NCBI GenBank assembly: GCA_900550145.1
Contig: URRF01000002.1
Span: forward strand, 8,982 to 72,981
DNA length: 64,000 nucleotides
Direction of reading: 5' to 3'
Source of the DNA: an uncultured Mollicutes bacterium
GTDB lineage: Bacteria; Bacillota_I; Bacilli_A; RF39; UBA660
The translations under genes and the position numbers were made by a program. Each line of letters starts with the position of its first letter. Positions within the stretch are counted from its first letter, which is position 1. Shown here in pieces: positions 53,025 through 60,194 of the stretch. A model generated the notes under the pieces. That model was given only the letters and a program-made list of their open reading frames with translations. It was not told the origin of the DNA and did no database searches.

Positions 53025-53054
53025 AATTATTTTTAAAAATTTATTAAATTGTTG

Positions 53055-53083
53055 TTGACAAAATTATTTAGAGATGATACGTT
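53055..53083 (+). promoter_or_regulatory. Promoter of the second accessory operon
   Basis: TTGACA (53055-53060) is perfect. A weaker -10 (TACGTT, 53078-53083) follows after 17 bp. Confidence 0.6.
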
Positions 53084-53110
53084 AAACTCAAATTAATTAA
53101 GAGGTTTTGT

Positions 53111-53233
53111 ATGAATAGGTTAAACATTGATAAAATTAACAAATGGAAAATGAAAGGTTTTATAAAAGAAATTTATCTTTTTTGCGCTCTTAGTCTGCTG
53201 TTTGTACAAAATAATAAGGAAATTGGTGTCTAA
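53111..53233 (+). CDS. 40-codon leader peptide ORF before the radical SAM operon
   Basis: An ATG behind AGAGGTTTTGT opens a 40-codon frame (NRLNIDKINKWKMKGFIKEI, then YLFCALSLLFVQNNKEIGV). Its end lies in the 5' arm of the attenuator hairpin at 53221-53267. The motif IY...C..SLL....NK is shared with the leader at 29947-30093, and the arrangement of promoter, leader and hairpin is also the same. A regulatory role through ribosome stalling or translation-coupled attenuation is inferred. Confidence 0.6.
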   Translation: MNRLNIDKINKWKMKGFIKEIYLFCALSLLFVQNNKEIGV

Positions 53234-53267
53234 AAATGTTTTGCATTTAGAATGCCAATTTTTTTTG
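53221..53267 (+). terminator. Attenuator hairpin before the second accessory operon
   Basis: AATTGG...AAAAATG pairs with CATTT...CCAATT across a short loop, with an internal mismatch, and is followed by eight Ts. It ends about 55 bp before the first structural gene. Confidence 0.75.
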
Positions 53268-53321
53268 ATTTTTATAAGAGAAACACAAAAATTTAATTGA
53301 ATTAAATAGGGGATAACAAAA

Positions 53322-54740
53322 ATGAAAAAAAATATAATGATGGTAGGTGTAGGTCCACACGCTAAAAGAATATACTTTAATTATTTTAAAAATCATAATA
53401 TATGCCCTAAAATTATTGTAGATTTAGAATCGAATGAAGTTGAAATAAAAAACTATTTAAAAATAAATGGATATGTAAATACTGTACTATGGTTATTGCC
53501 TGATAAATATAAAGATTATGAAAGAATGCCATCGAAACAATATAATGAATTGTTGAATTTATGTAGAAAACATAAAATAAATTATATAATATCTTCAACA
53601 GAACCAAAAGCACATAACATGTATCTTTTGTTTGCACTTGAAAACAATATTAATATATTATCCGACAAACCAATTACTGTTGTTAAAGGTATGAATTGTA
53701 AAAAAAATATTGCAAAAGTAAAAAAACAATATTATGACTTATTAAGTATTTATAATAGTGATAAATGCAAATGTAACATTATGTGTCAACGTCAATATCA
53801 TAAGGGTTATATTTATATAAAGCAACTATTAAAAGAAATAGTTTCTAAATATGGTATTCCAATAACATATATAGATATTTACCATTGCGATGGAAATTGG
53901 GAAATGTTACACGATTTAGAAAAAGAGAATCATCCATATAAATATGGGTATGGTAAGTTATATCATAGTGGGTATCATTTTATTGATTTATTGGCAGAAT
54001 TAATAAAATTGAATGATACGATTGATGAAAGCAAAAAAATTACAAAGTGTAAAATATATGGAGATACATTTACACCAAATGATGAAAAAATGGTTTTTAG
54101 TAAAGCTGATTATATAAATATATTTGGTTTAGATGCATCAAAAGAAGTATTAGAGGTTGAAGATAAGAATTATAATGAGTATGGAGAAAAAAATTTCTAT
54201 GGTAATTTGAATTTTTACAATAAAACAGGCGAAATGATAACAAAAGCAAATATTAATCTTTTACATTATGGTTTTTCAAGGAGGGGATGGATTAAATCAA
54301 AGGATTATTATAAAAACAATGGTAGAATTAGGCATGAAAGAATAAATATTCATGTAGGACCACTAATGAACATACAAATACATAGTTATCAATCTAAAGA
54401 GATTAAGGATAGGACAAATTCAATAAATGAAATTATGACTGGTGGTTTAGAGCATTTTGATATTGATATTTATCGAAATGTTGATTTAATTGGTGGTGTA
54501 CCTTTTCAAAGGATAAAGTTAATGGATTTATATAATGATGATGTTTTAAAGAACAAATTTATTGGTTATAACGAATATAGTAGAGAAGAATTTATTAGTT
54601 CTTTTTTGAACGATAAAAAAACAAAAAGTGATCTTAAAAGTCATAAATTAGCAATGGATATTTTAATAAATGCCTCATTAGTATCTATAAAAAAAGCCAA
54701 AGTTATAAAATTTGATGTCGTGAATTATATGGGAGAATGA
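53322..54740 (+). CDS. Gfo/Idh/MocA-like oxidoreductase
   Basis: The 472-residue protein starts with a Rossmann-type segment (NIMMVGVGPHAKRIYFNYF), followed by ISSTEPKAHNMYLLFALENNINILSDKPIT, the E-P and D-K-P region typical of Gfo/Idh/MocA NAD(P)-dependent oxidoreductases. HSGYHFIDLLAELI fits the catalytic His region. It is about 100 residues longer than the family norm, with Cys-rich inserts. Sugar or cyclitol derivatives are the usual substrates; here the substrate is unknown. It is the first gene of the operon, and the next start lies 2 bp after its stop. Confidence 0.75.
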   Translation: MKKNIMMVGVGPHAKRIYFNYFKNHNICPKIIVDLESNEVEIKNYLKINGYVNTVLWLLPDKYKDYERMPSKQYNELLNLCRKHKINYIISSTEPKAHNMYLLFALENNINILSDKPITVVKGMNCKKNIAKVKKQYYDLLSIYNSDKCKCNIMCQRQYHKGYIYIKQLLKEIVSKYGIPITYIDIYHCDGNWEMLHDLEKENHPYKYGYGKLYHSGYHFIDLLAELIKLNDTIDESKKITKCKIYGDTFTPNDEKMVFSKADYINIFGLDASKEVLEVEDKNYNEYGEKNFYGNLNFYNKTGEMITKANINLLHYGFSRRGWIKSKDYYKNNGRIRHERINIHVGPLMNIQIHSYQSKEIKDRTNSINEIMTGGLEHFDIDIYRNVDLIGGVPFQRIKLMDLYNDDVLKNKFIGYNEYSREEFISSFLNDKKTKSDLKSHKLAMDILINASLVSIKKAKVIKFDVVNYMGE

Positions 54741-54742
54741 TT

Positions 54743-55822
54743 ATGAAGTTGATAGCAGAAATAAATGGTGATAAAAATTTCAATTTAAGTAAAAATAAAT
54801 TAAACTCAACAGCATCAATAGTTTTTATTGTATTTAATGGACTTGGTGAAATAGGTTTAATAAAAGAAATAAATTTACATTTACCTAATATTGAAGTTGA
54901 AAATAACTATAATGAAAGTACTATTTTGGAGTGCTTTGAAAAAAAATATAATATAAGGATAGACATAATAAGTGAAATTGGGCAAATAAGAGAAAAAAAT
55001 AATAATAAAATTTTAAATTCAGATGTCTATCTTGCAAAATATGATTGTGATGATAAAAATGAATCAAAACTACATTGGAAATCATTAAGTAATATTAATG
55101 TTGACTTAAAATGTTTAATTAAACCTAGAGATATTGAAATATTAAAATATTTTCAAAGCAGTGATAATGATGTGTGGTATAAATTGTATAGCAAATATAT
55201 AGATAAAGATTTTAAAAATTGGAATCATTATTATATAACTAAGATGAAATTAAAAAGAAAATTTAATAAGCAAGTTATTAAACATTATGATAAAAGGAAG
55301 CCAGTTCTTGAATGTGGATGTGGTTTCGGTAAAACTTCAATTTTTTATGCATCATTAGGAATGAATTCATATGCGATGGATTTAGAACAAACAATGGTTG
55401 ATAAAACAAAAGAACTTTCAAGAAAGATAAATAAAAATAATGAAGTAAAATGTTTATGCGGTGATATATTTAATATACCATTTAAAGATAAATTTTTTAG
55501 TGTTACACATAGTAGTGGTGTTTTAGAGCACTTTCAAGATGATGAAATTGTTAAAATAATTAATGAAGAATTGAGAGTTTCGGATTATATGGTTTTTAGT
55601 GTTCCAACAAAATACTTTGAGAAAAAAATGTTGGGAAATGAAAGATTTATGTCAAAAAAAGAATGGAAAAAAATAATAAGTAGATGCAATGCAAAGATAG
55701 TAAAAATAACTGGATATCATTATAAAACATTTATAAATAGGATGCTTGATTGCATAAAAAAACCAAGGTATTTTTTGAAACCTATTGCAATGTATACATT
55801 TGTTATAAAGGAGGATAAGTAA
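54743..55822 (+). CDS. Degenerate Nudix-like domain fused to class I methyltransferase
   Basis: The protein has about 359 residues. Residues about 25-115 resemble a Nudix fold (NLHLPNIEVENNYNESTILECFEKKYNIRIDIISEIGQI), but the REUXEE box is reduced to ECFEKKYNI, so hydrolysis is unlikely. From about 185 there is an AdoMet-dependent methyltransferase: VLECGCGFGKTSIFYA, YAMDLEQ, CLCGDIFNIPFKDKFF and HSSGVLEHF. The acceptor is unknown. I chose ATG 54743, 6 nt after GGGAGA; an ATG at 54737 overlaps the previous stop but is too close to that site. Confidence 0.72.
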   Translation: MKLIAEINGDKNFNLSKNKLNSTASIVFIVFNGLGEIGLIKEINLHLPNIEVENNYNESTILECFEKKYNIRIDIISEIGQIREKNNNKILNSDVYLAKYDCDDKNESKLHWKSLSNINVDLKCLIKPRDIEILKYFQSSDNDVWYKLYSKYIDKDFKNWNHYYITKMKLKRKFNKQVIKHYDKRKPVLECGCGFGKTSIFYASLGMNSYAMDLEQTMVDKTKELSRKINKNNEVKCLCGDIFNIPFKDKFFSVTHSSGVLEHFQDDEIVKIINEELRVSDYMVFSVPTKYFEKKMLGNERFMSKKEWKKIISRCNAKIVKITGYHYKTFINRMLDCIKKPRYFLKPIAMYTFVIKEDK

Positions 55823-56343
55823 TGATTTATATTGTAAGACATGGGCAAACTAAATATAATGTAGAAGGAAGATATGGAGGGAGAATAGATATACCACTTA
55901 ATAACAATGGTATAAAATCGGCAAAAGAATTACGTGATAAGTTTAAAAATGTCAAATTTGATTATGTTATATGTAGTCCATTAATTAGAACACAGCAAAC
56001 AGCAAAAATCATAACAAATAAAAGTTTGATTTTGGATGAAAGATTGATTGAAAGAGATAATGGCGAACTAGAAGGAAAATTAAAAAGTGAAATACAAGAA
56101 CTACCTGATTTTAATGATCCGAATGAAAATAAATACAATATAGAGTCTATTACTAATTTTAGAAATAGAATTGAAGATTTTTTTTGTGAAATTGATGAAA
56201 AATATAAAGGCAAAAATGTATTAATAGTAACTCATGCTGGAGTAGGAATATATGCTAGATGTCATTATGAAGGAGAACCTCAAAATGGGGATTATCTTAT
56301 TTATAAAATGAAAAATTGTGAAGTACTTGAATATGAAAATTGA
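55822..56343 (+). CDS. Histidine phosphatase (phosphoglycerate-mutase-like)
   Basis: The 173-residue protein begins IYIVRHGQTKYNVEGRYGG, the RHG signature with the phospho-accepting His. It has CSPLIRTQQTAKII, ERDNGELEGK (catalytic acid) and VTHAGVGIYARC with the second His. All core residues of the branch are present. It would remove a phosphate from a small molecule in the same pathway. The start overlaps the previous stop by one base, and GGAGGATAAG lies before it. Confidence 0.9.
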   Translation: MIYIVRHGQTKYNVEGRYGGRIDIPLNNNGIKSAKELRDKFKNVKFDYVICSPLIRTQQTAKIITNKSLILDERLIERDNGELEGKLKSEIQELPDFNDPNENKYNIESITNFRNRIEDFFCEIDEKYKGKNVLIVTHAGVGIYARCHYEGEPQNGDYLIYKMKNCEVLEYEN

Positions 56344-56354
56344 TGAGGTAAATT

Positions 56355-57203
56355 ATGGGAGAAAATAAAAAATATGTGATAGAAAATGGAGAACATAAAG
56401 GGGAAGTAATTGTTTCGTGGATAATAACACATTCTTGTCCAGAAAAATGTGCTTATTGCATAAGTCCAATAAAAAGTAAGGAAATACAGTCGTTTGAAGA
56501 ACATTTAAAAATTCAAAATCAAATGATTAATACAGGATTGACTAAATGTCGATATATTGGTGGAGAACCATTTACTGTAAATCATTTAGTGCAATTAGTT
56601 AAAGAAGCCTCAATACGAGGAGTAGATACTAGAATAAGTACTAATGGAATTCTTTTGACAAAGGAAAAACTTCTATTTTTAAGAGATTATATAAATTCTT
56701 TTGCATTTCCATTTGAGTCAGTTGATGATAAACTTAATTATAACATTCGGGGAACATTAAATCATAGAGAAATTGTTACCGATAGAATTATTATGGTAAA
56801 AGAAATAACTGATGCGGGTGTATTAATTAATACATGTGTTCATAAAGAAAATATTAATTCGTTATATGAACTTGGTGACTATTTACAAAAATTAGATGTA
56901 GATCATTGGAAGTTAAGAAAATTTTATTCAGGGAGTGGACGTGGTGCTGTTCCTAATAAAGAACGTTTCGAAATCTCAAATGAAGAATTTTTTGATATTG
57001 TTGATTTACTTAAAAGAGAATATCCAAAAATGCAAATAGATGGAAGACTTCCATCCAAACTTCAAACACGACTTATGTTATCTCCGCAAGGAGAATTATA
57101 TAGAATGATAGGGGAAAATGATGATGAAAATCGTGTATATGGTAATATTTTAACAAAAAAGATTAATATAGGTGCGATTTATAAAAAAGATAAATGTAAT
57201 TAA
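56355..57203 (+). CDS. Radical SAM enzyme
   Basis: The 282-residue protein has ITHSCPEKCAYCISP: a CxxxCxxC cluster motif that binds the 4Fe-4S centre (Cys at about 27, 31 and 34). YIGGEPFTVNHL is the GGE-type AdoMet-binding region, followed by ISTNGILLT. The barrel continues with INTCVHKENINSLYELGDYL and KLRKFYSGSGRGAVP. No extra SPASM-type Cys cluster is evident at the end. It would catalyse a radical reaction on the product of the operon. It lies 11 bp after the phosphatase gene. Confidence 0.87.
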   Translation: MGENKKYVIENGEHKGEVIVSWIITHSCPEKCAYCISPIKSKEIQSFEEHLKIQNQMINTGLTKCRYIGGEPFTVNHLVQLVKEASIRGVDTRISTNGILLTKEKLLFLRDYINSFAFPFESVDDKLNYNIRGTLNHREIVTDRIIMVKEITDAGVLINTCVHKENINSLYELGDYLQKLDVDHWKLRKFYSGSGRGAVPNKERFEISNEEFFDIVDLLKREYPKMQIDGRLPSKLQTRLMLSPQGELYRMIGENDDENRVYGNILTKKINIGAIYKKDKCN

Positions 57204-57212
57204 GGAGAAGTT

Positions 57213-57881
57213 ATGACTATAGAATCAAAATCATGGAATTGGAAAATTGTTAATGCAAATAAAGAAAGAGAATGGCTATTACCATCTCAAGAAGTTTACT
57301 ATTTAATAGATAGATGGAAAACACTTAATAAAAAAAGTGTTTTAGATTTGGGATGTGGTATTGGTAGACATGCTCTATTGTTTTCAAAAAGAGGTTTTAA
57401 TACTTATGGACTAGATTTGTCAGAAGATGCAATAATGAAGGCTAAAGCATATTCCGACATAAACAATGCAAAAATAGAGTATGTTGTTGCGGATATGCTA
57501 AATTTACCATATGATAGTCAGACAATGGATGCTGTTTTTGCTTATTATTCAATTTCACACACCGATACGAGTGGCGTAATAAGAATTTTAGAAGAAATTC
57601 GTAGAATTCTTACAATTAATGGAGAATGTTATTTAACTTTTGGTTCTAAGGATTCGTGGGGGTATAAGGAAGAATGGCCAATTGTAGATGATAACACAAA
57701 AATAAGGATTGAAGATGGTCCGGATAATGGCGTTCCTCATTTCTTTGCTGATAGTGAGCTTATTTATAATTTGTTTGAAAAATATGAAATTATAGATTTG
57801 AGACAAATTCAACGTATTGAAAATGAAAATGATATAATAAAGAGTCATCATCATTATCATGTGTTGGCAAAGAAAAAGTAA
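57213..57881 (+). CDS. Class I SAM-dependent methyltransferase
   Basis: The 222-residue methyltransferase has motif I VLDLGCGIGRHALLFS, YGLDLSEDAI, VVADMLNLPYDSQTMDAVFAYY and SITHTDTSG-type post-II region. It is soluble. The C-terminus is IKSHHHYHVLAKKK, and the stop codon is the first in-frame TAA created inside direct repeat copy B, so the original end of this gene may have been replaced. It is the last gene of the operon, 9 bp after the radical SAM gene, behind AAGGAGAAG. Confidence 0.85.
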   Translation: MTIESKSWNWKIVNANKEREWLLPSQEVYYLIDRWKTLNKKSVLDLGCGIGRHALLFSKRGFNTYGLDLSEDAIMKAKAYSDINNAKIEYVVADMLNLPYDSQTMDAVFAYYSISHTDTSGVIRILEEIRRILTINGECYLTFGSKDSWGYKEEWPIVDDNTKIRIEDGPDNGVPHFFADSELIYNLFEKYEIIDLRQIQRIENENDIIKSHHHYHVLAKKK

Positions 57882-58016
57882 AGAGAATGATATAGAATAT
57901 GTAAATAATAATTTTAATGAGTTAGAGATTGAATATAGGAGAATTATGAATATAGTAAATAACTATTTAAATAAATGAAGTGATAAAGTAGAATTTTTTT
58001 GTTGAATTGAATAAAA
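57873..58016 (+). repeat. Direct repeat copy B (orphan 3' end of a kinase gene)
   Basis: About 144 bp match 49544-49686, with two small indels. It encodes the last 35 residues of kinase 1 ([20 protein letters not shown]...) but is detached from any kinase gene and follows the methyltransferase without a gap. The infC promoter begins four bases after it. Confidence 0.92.
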
Positions 58017-58019
58017 CAG

Positions 58020-58048
58020 TTGACAATATAATATATTTATAATATAAT
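58020..58048 (+). promoter_or_regulatory. Promoter of the infC-rpmI-rplT operon
   Basis: TTGACA (58020-58025) and TATAAT (58043-58048) are perfect hexamers with a 17-bp spacer. Confidence 0.85.
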
Positions 58049-58054
58049 TAGACA

Positions 58055-58170
58055 CGTAAGAAAAAGGAAAGCGATGTATTCATCCACCTGAGAGCGAGTA
58101 GTTCTAGGTATAAAGCCATAATATGTTTATGAGTTTTTGAGTGGATACATTGTATCTACTTTTTTAAATT
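58055..58170 (+). promoter_or_regulatory. L20-type leader/attenuator of the infC operon
   Basis: The untranslated leader contains ATGTATTCATCCACC (about 58074-58088) and, later, GTGGATACATTGTATCTAC followed by six Ts (58141-58166). The second forms its own terminator hairpin, and the first can pair with its 5' arm, giving alternative structures. Position and form fit the L20 leader of Bacillota, through which L20 represses the operon. The alternative pairing is seen in the sequence; binding by L20 is known from relatives. Confidence 0.78.
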
Positions 58171-58183
58171 GGAGGTGCTTACT

Positions 58184-58708
58184 ATAGCAAATAAAGAACG
58201 TGATTTACCAATTAATGATCAAATAAGATGTGGATCTATGTTGGTAATTGGACCAAAGGGAGAACAATTAGGTGTAAAGACAAAATCTGATGCTTTAACA
58301 TTAGCAGATTATGCTGGATTTGATCTTGTACTTATTAATGATTCGGCTAATCCACCAGTTTGTAAATTAATGGATTATAAGAAATATAAGTATGAGAAGA
58401 AGAAGAAGCAAAAGGAAAATGATAAGAAGCAAAGGGAAACTAGTTTTGAGATTAAGGAATATAGGTTATCTGTAACAATAGATAAACATGATTTTGAGAC
58501 GAAGTTAAGGAATGCAGAAAAGCAATTGCAAAAAGGAAATAAGGTTAAAGCAACTGTAAGATTTAAGGGTAGACAACTAGCACATACTGAGTTAGGTGAG
58601 GAAGTACTTAATAGGTTTAAAGAGGGTTTAAATGAAGTTAGTGTTGTTGAAATGCCACCTAAGTTTGAATTTAAAGCTATGTATATGATTTTAGCACCAA
58701 AAAAGTAA
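58184..58708 (+). CDS. infC: Translation initiation factor IF-3, AUA start codon
   Basis: The 174-residue factor begins ANKERDLPINDQIRCGSMLVIGPKGEQLG, the conserved IF-3 N-terminal domain, and contains a Lys-rich linker (KKYKYEKKKKQKEN) and the C-terminal domain (KATVRFKGRQLAHTELGEEVL). The only start in register with the strong GGAGGTG site is ATA at 58184; no ATG or GTG is near it, and the TTG at 58169 overlaps the site. IF-3 discriminates against non-standard starts, and infC in many bacteria uses AUU or similar for self-control. Confidence 0.95.
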   Translation: MANKERDLPINDQIRCGSMLVIGPKGEQLGVKTKSDALTLADYAGFDLVLINDSANPPVCKLMDYKKYKYEKKKKQKENDKKQRETSFEIKEYRLSVTIDKHDFETKLRNAEKQLQKGNKVKATVRFKGRQLAHTELGEEVLNRFKEGLNEVSVVEMPPKFEFKAMYMILAPKK

Positions 58709-58720
58709 GGAGGAAATAAT

Positions 58721-58915
58721 ATGCCAAAATTAAAAACACACAAAGGAACAAAAAAAGTATTAAAGGTTCGTAAAGGTGGAACTATATCAATGGGAAGACC
58801 TGGTAGTAGACATAATACAGGTAAGAAAAATACAAGTGCAAATAGAAAAAATAGAAAAGGATCAGTTTTGAGTAAATCAGATTCAAAGAGATTAAAAACT
58901 GTAAAATTTAATTAA
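58721..58915 (+). CDS. rpmI: 50S ribosomal protein L35
   Basis: A 64-residue basic protein: PKLKTHKGTKKVLKVRKGG, GRPGSRHNTGKK and the final KTVKFN are the L35 pattern. It lies 12 bp after infC and 11 bp before rplT with an AAGGAGG site, the standard order in bacteria. Confidence 0.97.
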   Translation: MPKLKTHKGTKKVLKVRKGGTISMGRPGSRHNTGKKNTSANRKNRKGSVLSKSDSKRLKTVKFN

Positions 58916-58926
58916 GGAGGTAAATT

Positions 58927-59457
58927 ATGGCAAGAGTTAAAGGCGGAACTGTAGCAAGAGCAAGAAGAAAAAAAGTTTTAAAAGAAGCTAGCGGTTACTT
59001 TGGTAGTAAACATAGATTATTTAAAACAGCAAAAGAACAATTATTACATTCTGGTGTATATGCTTATCGTGATAGAAGACAAAAGAAAAGAGATTTTAGA
59101 AAATTATGGATTACAAGAATTAATGCTGCTTGTAGAGAGAATGAAATTAGTTATTCTAAGTTTATAGATGGATTAAATAAAGCAGGTTTAACTGTTAATA
59201 GAAAGATGTTATCAGAACTTGCAATAGATAATCCAAAGGCATTTAGCGATTTAGTTATAATTGCTAAGGATGCTTTAAATGGTAAGGAATATAAGCCATC
59301 AAAGGTTGTTTTGGAAAGTAAGAAAGATGATAAAAAGATAGTTAAAGAAACTAAAACAGCAACTAAAAAAGTAGAAGCTAAGGAAGAGAAAACAACAAAA
59401 GGTACTACTAAGAAAGCAACTACAAAAAAGGCAACAACTAAGAAAGAAGAAAAATAG
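58927..59457 (+). CDS. rplT: 50S ribosomal protein L20 with Lys/Thr-rich C-terminal tail
   Basis: Residues 1-117 are typical L20 ([37 protein letters not shown] ... in consecutive segments). L20 is needed for early 50S assembly and represses its own operon. After residue about 120 there is an extra 55-60-residue tail made of Lys, Thr, Ala and Glu ([20 protein letters not shown], then TTKKATTKK repeats). Such a tail is absent from most L20 proteins and should be disordered. The gene follows rpmI with an AAGGAGGT site. Confidence 0.96.
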   Translation: MARVKGGTVARARRKKVLKEASGYFGSKHRLFKTAKEQLLHSGVYAYRDRRQKKRDFRKLWITRINAACRENEISYSKFIDGLNKAGLTVNRKMLSELAIDNPKAFSDLVIIAKDALNGKEYKPSKVVLESKKDDKKIVKETKTATKKVEAKEEKTTKGTTKKATTKKATTKKEEK

Positions 59458-59476
59458 TACTTAGGTACTATTTTAT
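59451..59476 (+). terminator. Terminator of the infC operon
   Basis: AAAATAGTAC / GTACTATTTT perfect stem with a 4-nt loop and a T-rich arm. Confidence 0.85.
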
Positions 59477-59492
59477 TGTAATAGGGGTCATT

Positions 59493-60134
59493 ATGGATGA
59501 ACAATTAAAAGAGTTGTTAAAAGATGTTGATGACAAATGTGAGTACTCTGATGAAGCGATAGATGTACAAACATTTACAGATATGTTATCTTCATATTTT
59601 GTCGACTATAGAATTTTGCTTTATGAAAAAGAGAAAAAAGTTAGGGACAGTAAAAGTTTAGAAGATATTTCATTTTATCTTGGAAATGATGTTGAGATAT
59701 CTTTTGATTATCCTAAATCAAACTTTACGGTAACATATGATAAATATAAGAAAACTTTGAATTATAGACATGAAGGAATGAGCGCATTTAAGGCGAAGGC
59801 ATTTCTTGTTGCAAATTCAAAATTTATTAATAGATCAATGACTGTTTTAAGAAATGTAGATTCTATGTTAAAGAGTGATATGGCATTATATCGTTTGGAA
59901 GAATTGGAACAGGAAGTTGTGTATGGAGATATAAAAATAGTTTTTAATATAATCGGACAGTATGCAGTTTATTTTAAGGATAGAAATATTACTAGAGAAA
60001 AAAATGTGATAAATTATGTGGATAATATTTTATCTAATATAAGAATAAATGTTTCTGATTTGAAACCGGAATTTAAAAAATTATATTTTGAGTTTGATGA
60101 AATGTTAGGAGAAAAAGAGTACAAATATAAATAA
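59493..60134 (+). CDS. Conserved-looking cytoplasmic protein of unknown function
   Basis: The 213-residue protein has no signal peptide or membrane helix. It opens with an acidic helix (DEQLKELLKDVDDKCEYSDE), has a beta-rich middle (YLGNDVEISFDYPKSNFTVTYDKYKKTLNYRHEGMS in consecutive parts) and helical C-terminal half. I recognise no family. It lies between the infC operon and parC with a terminator on each side, so it is probably transcribed alone. GGGGTCATT precedes the ATG, a weak to moderate site. Confidence 0.6.
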   Translation: MDEQLKELLKDVDDKCEYSDEAIDVQTFTDMLSSYFVDYRILLYEKEKKVRDSKSLEDISFYLGNDVEISFDYPKSNFTVTYDKYKKTLNYRHEGMSAFKAKAFLVANSKFINRSMTVLRNVDSMLKSDMALYRLEELEQEVVYGDIKIVFNIIGQYAVYFKDRNITREKNVINYVDNILSNIRINVSDLKPEFKKLYFEFDEMLGEKEYKYK

Positions 60135-60137
60135 AAT

Positions 60138-60167
60138 AAGGAAAAACTTTGGTTTTTCTTTTTTTTC
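60138..60167 (+). terminator. Intrinsic terminator
   Basis: AAGGAAAAAC pairs with GTTTTTCTT across a 4-nt loop, followed by seven Ts. Confidence 0.8.
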
Positions 60168-60194
60168 GTGATATAATTTTATTGGTGAATTATA

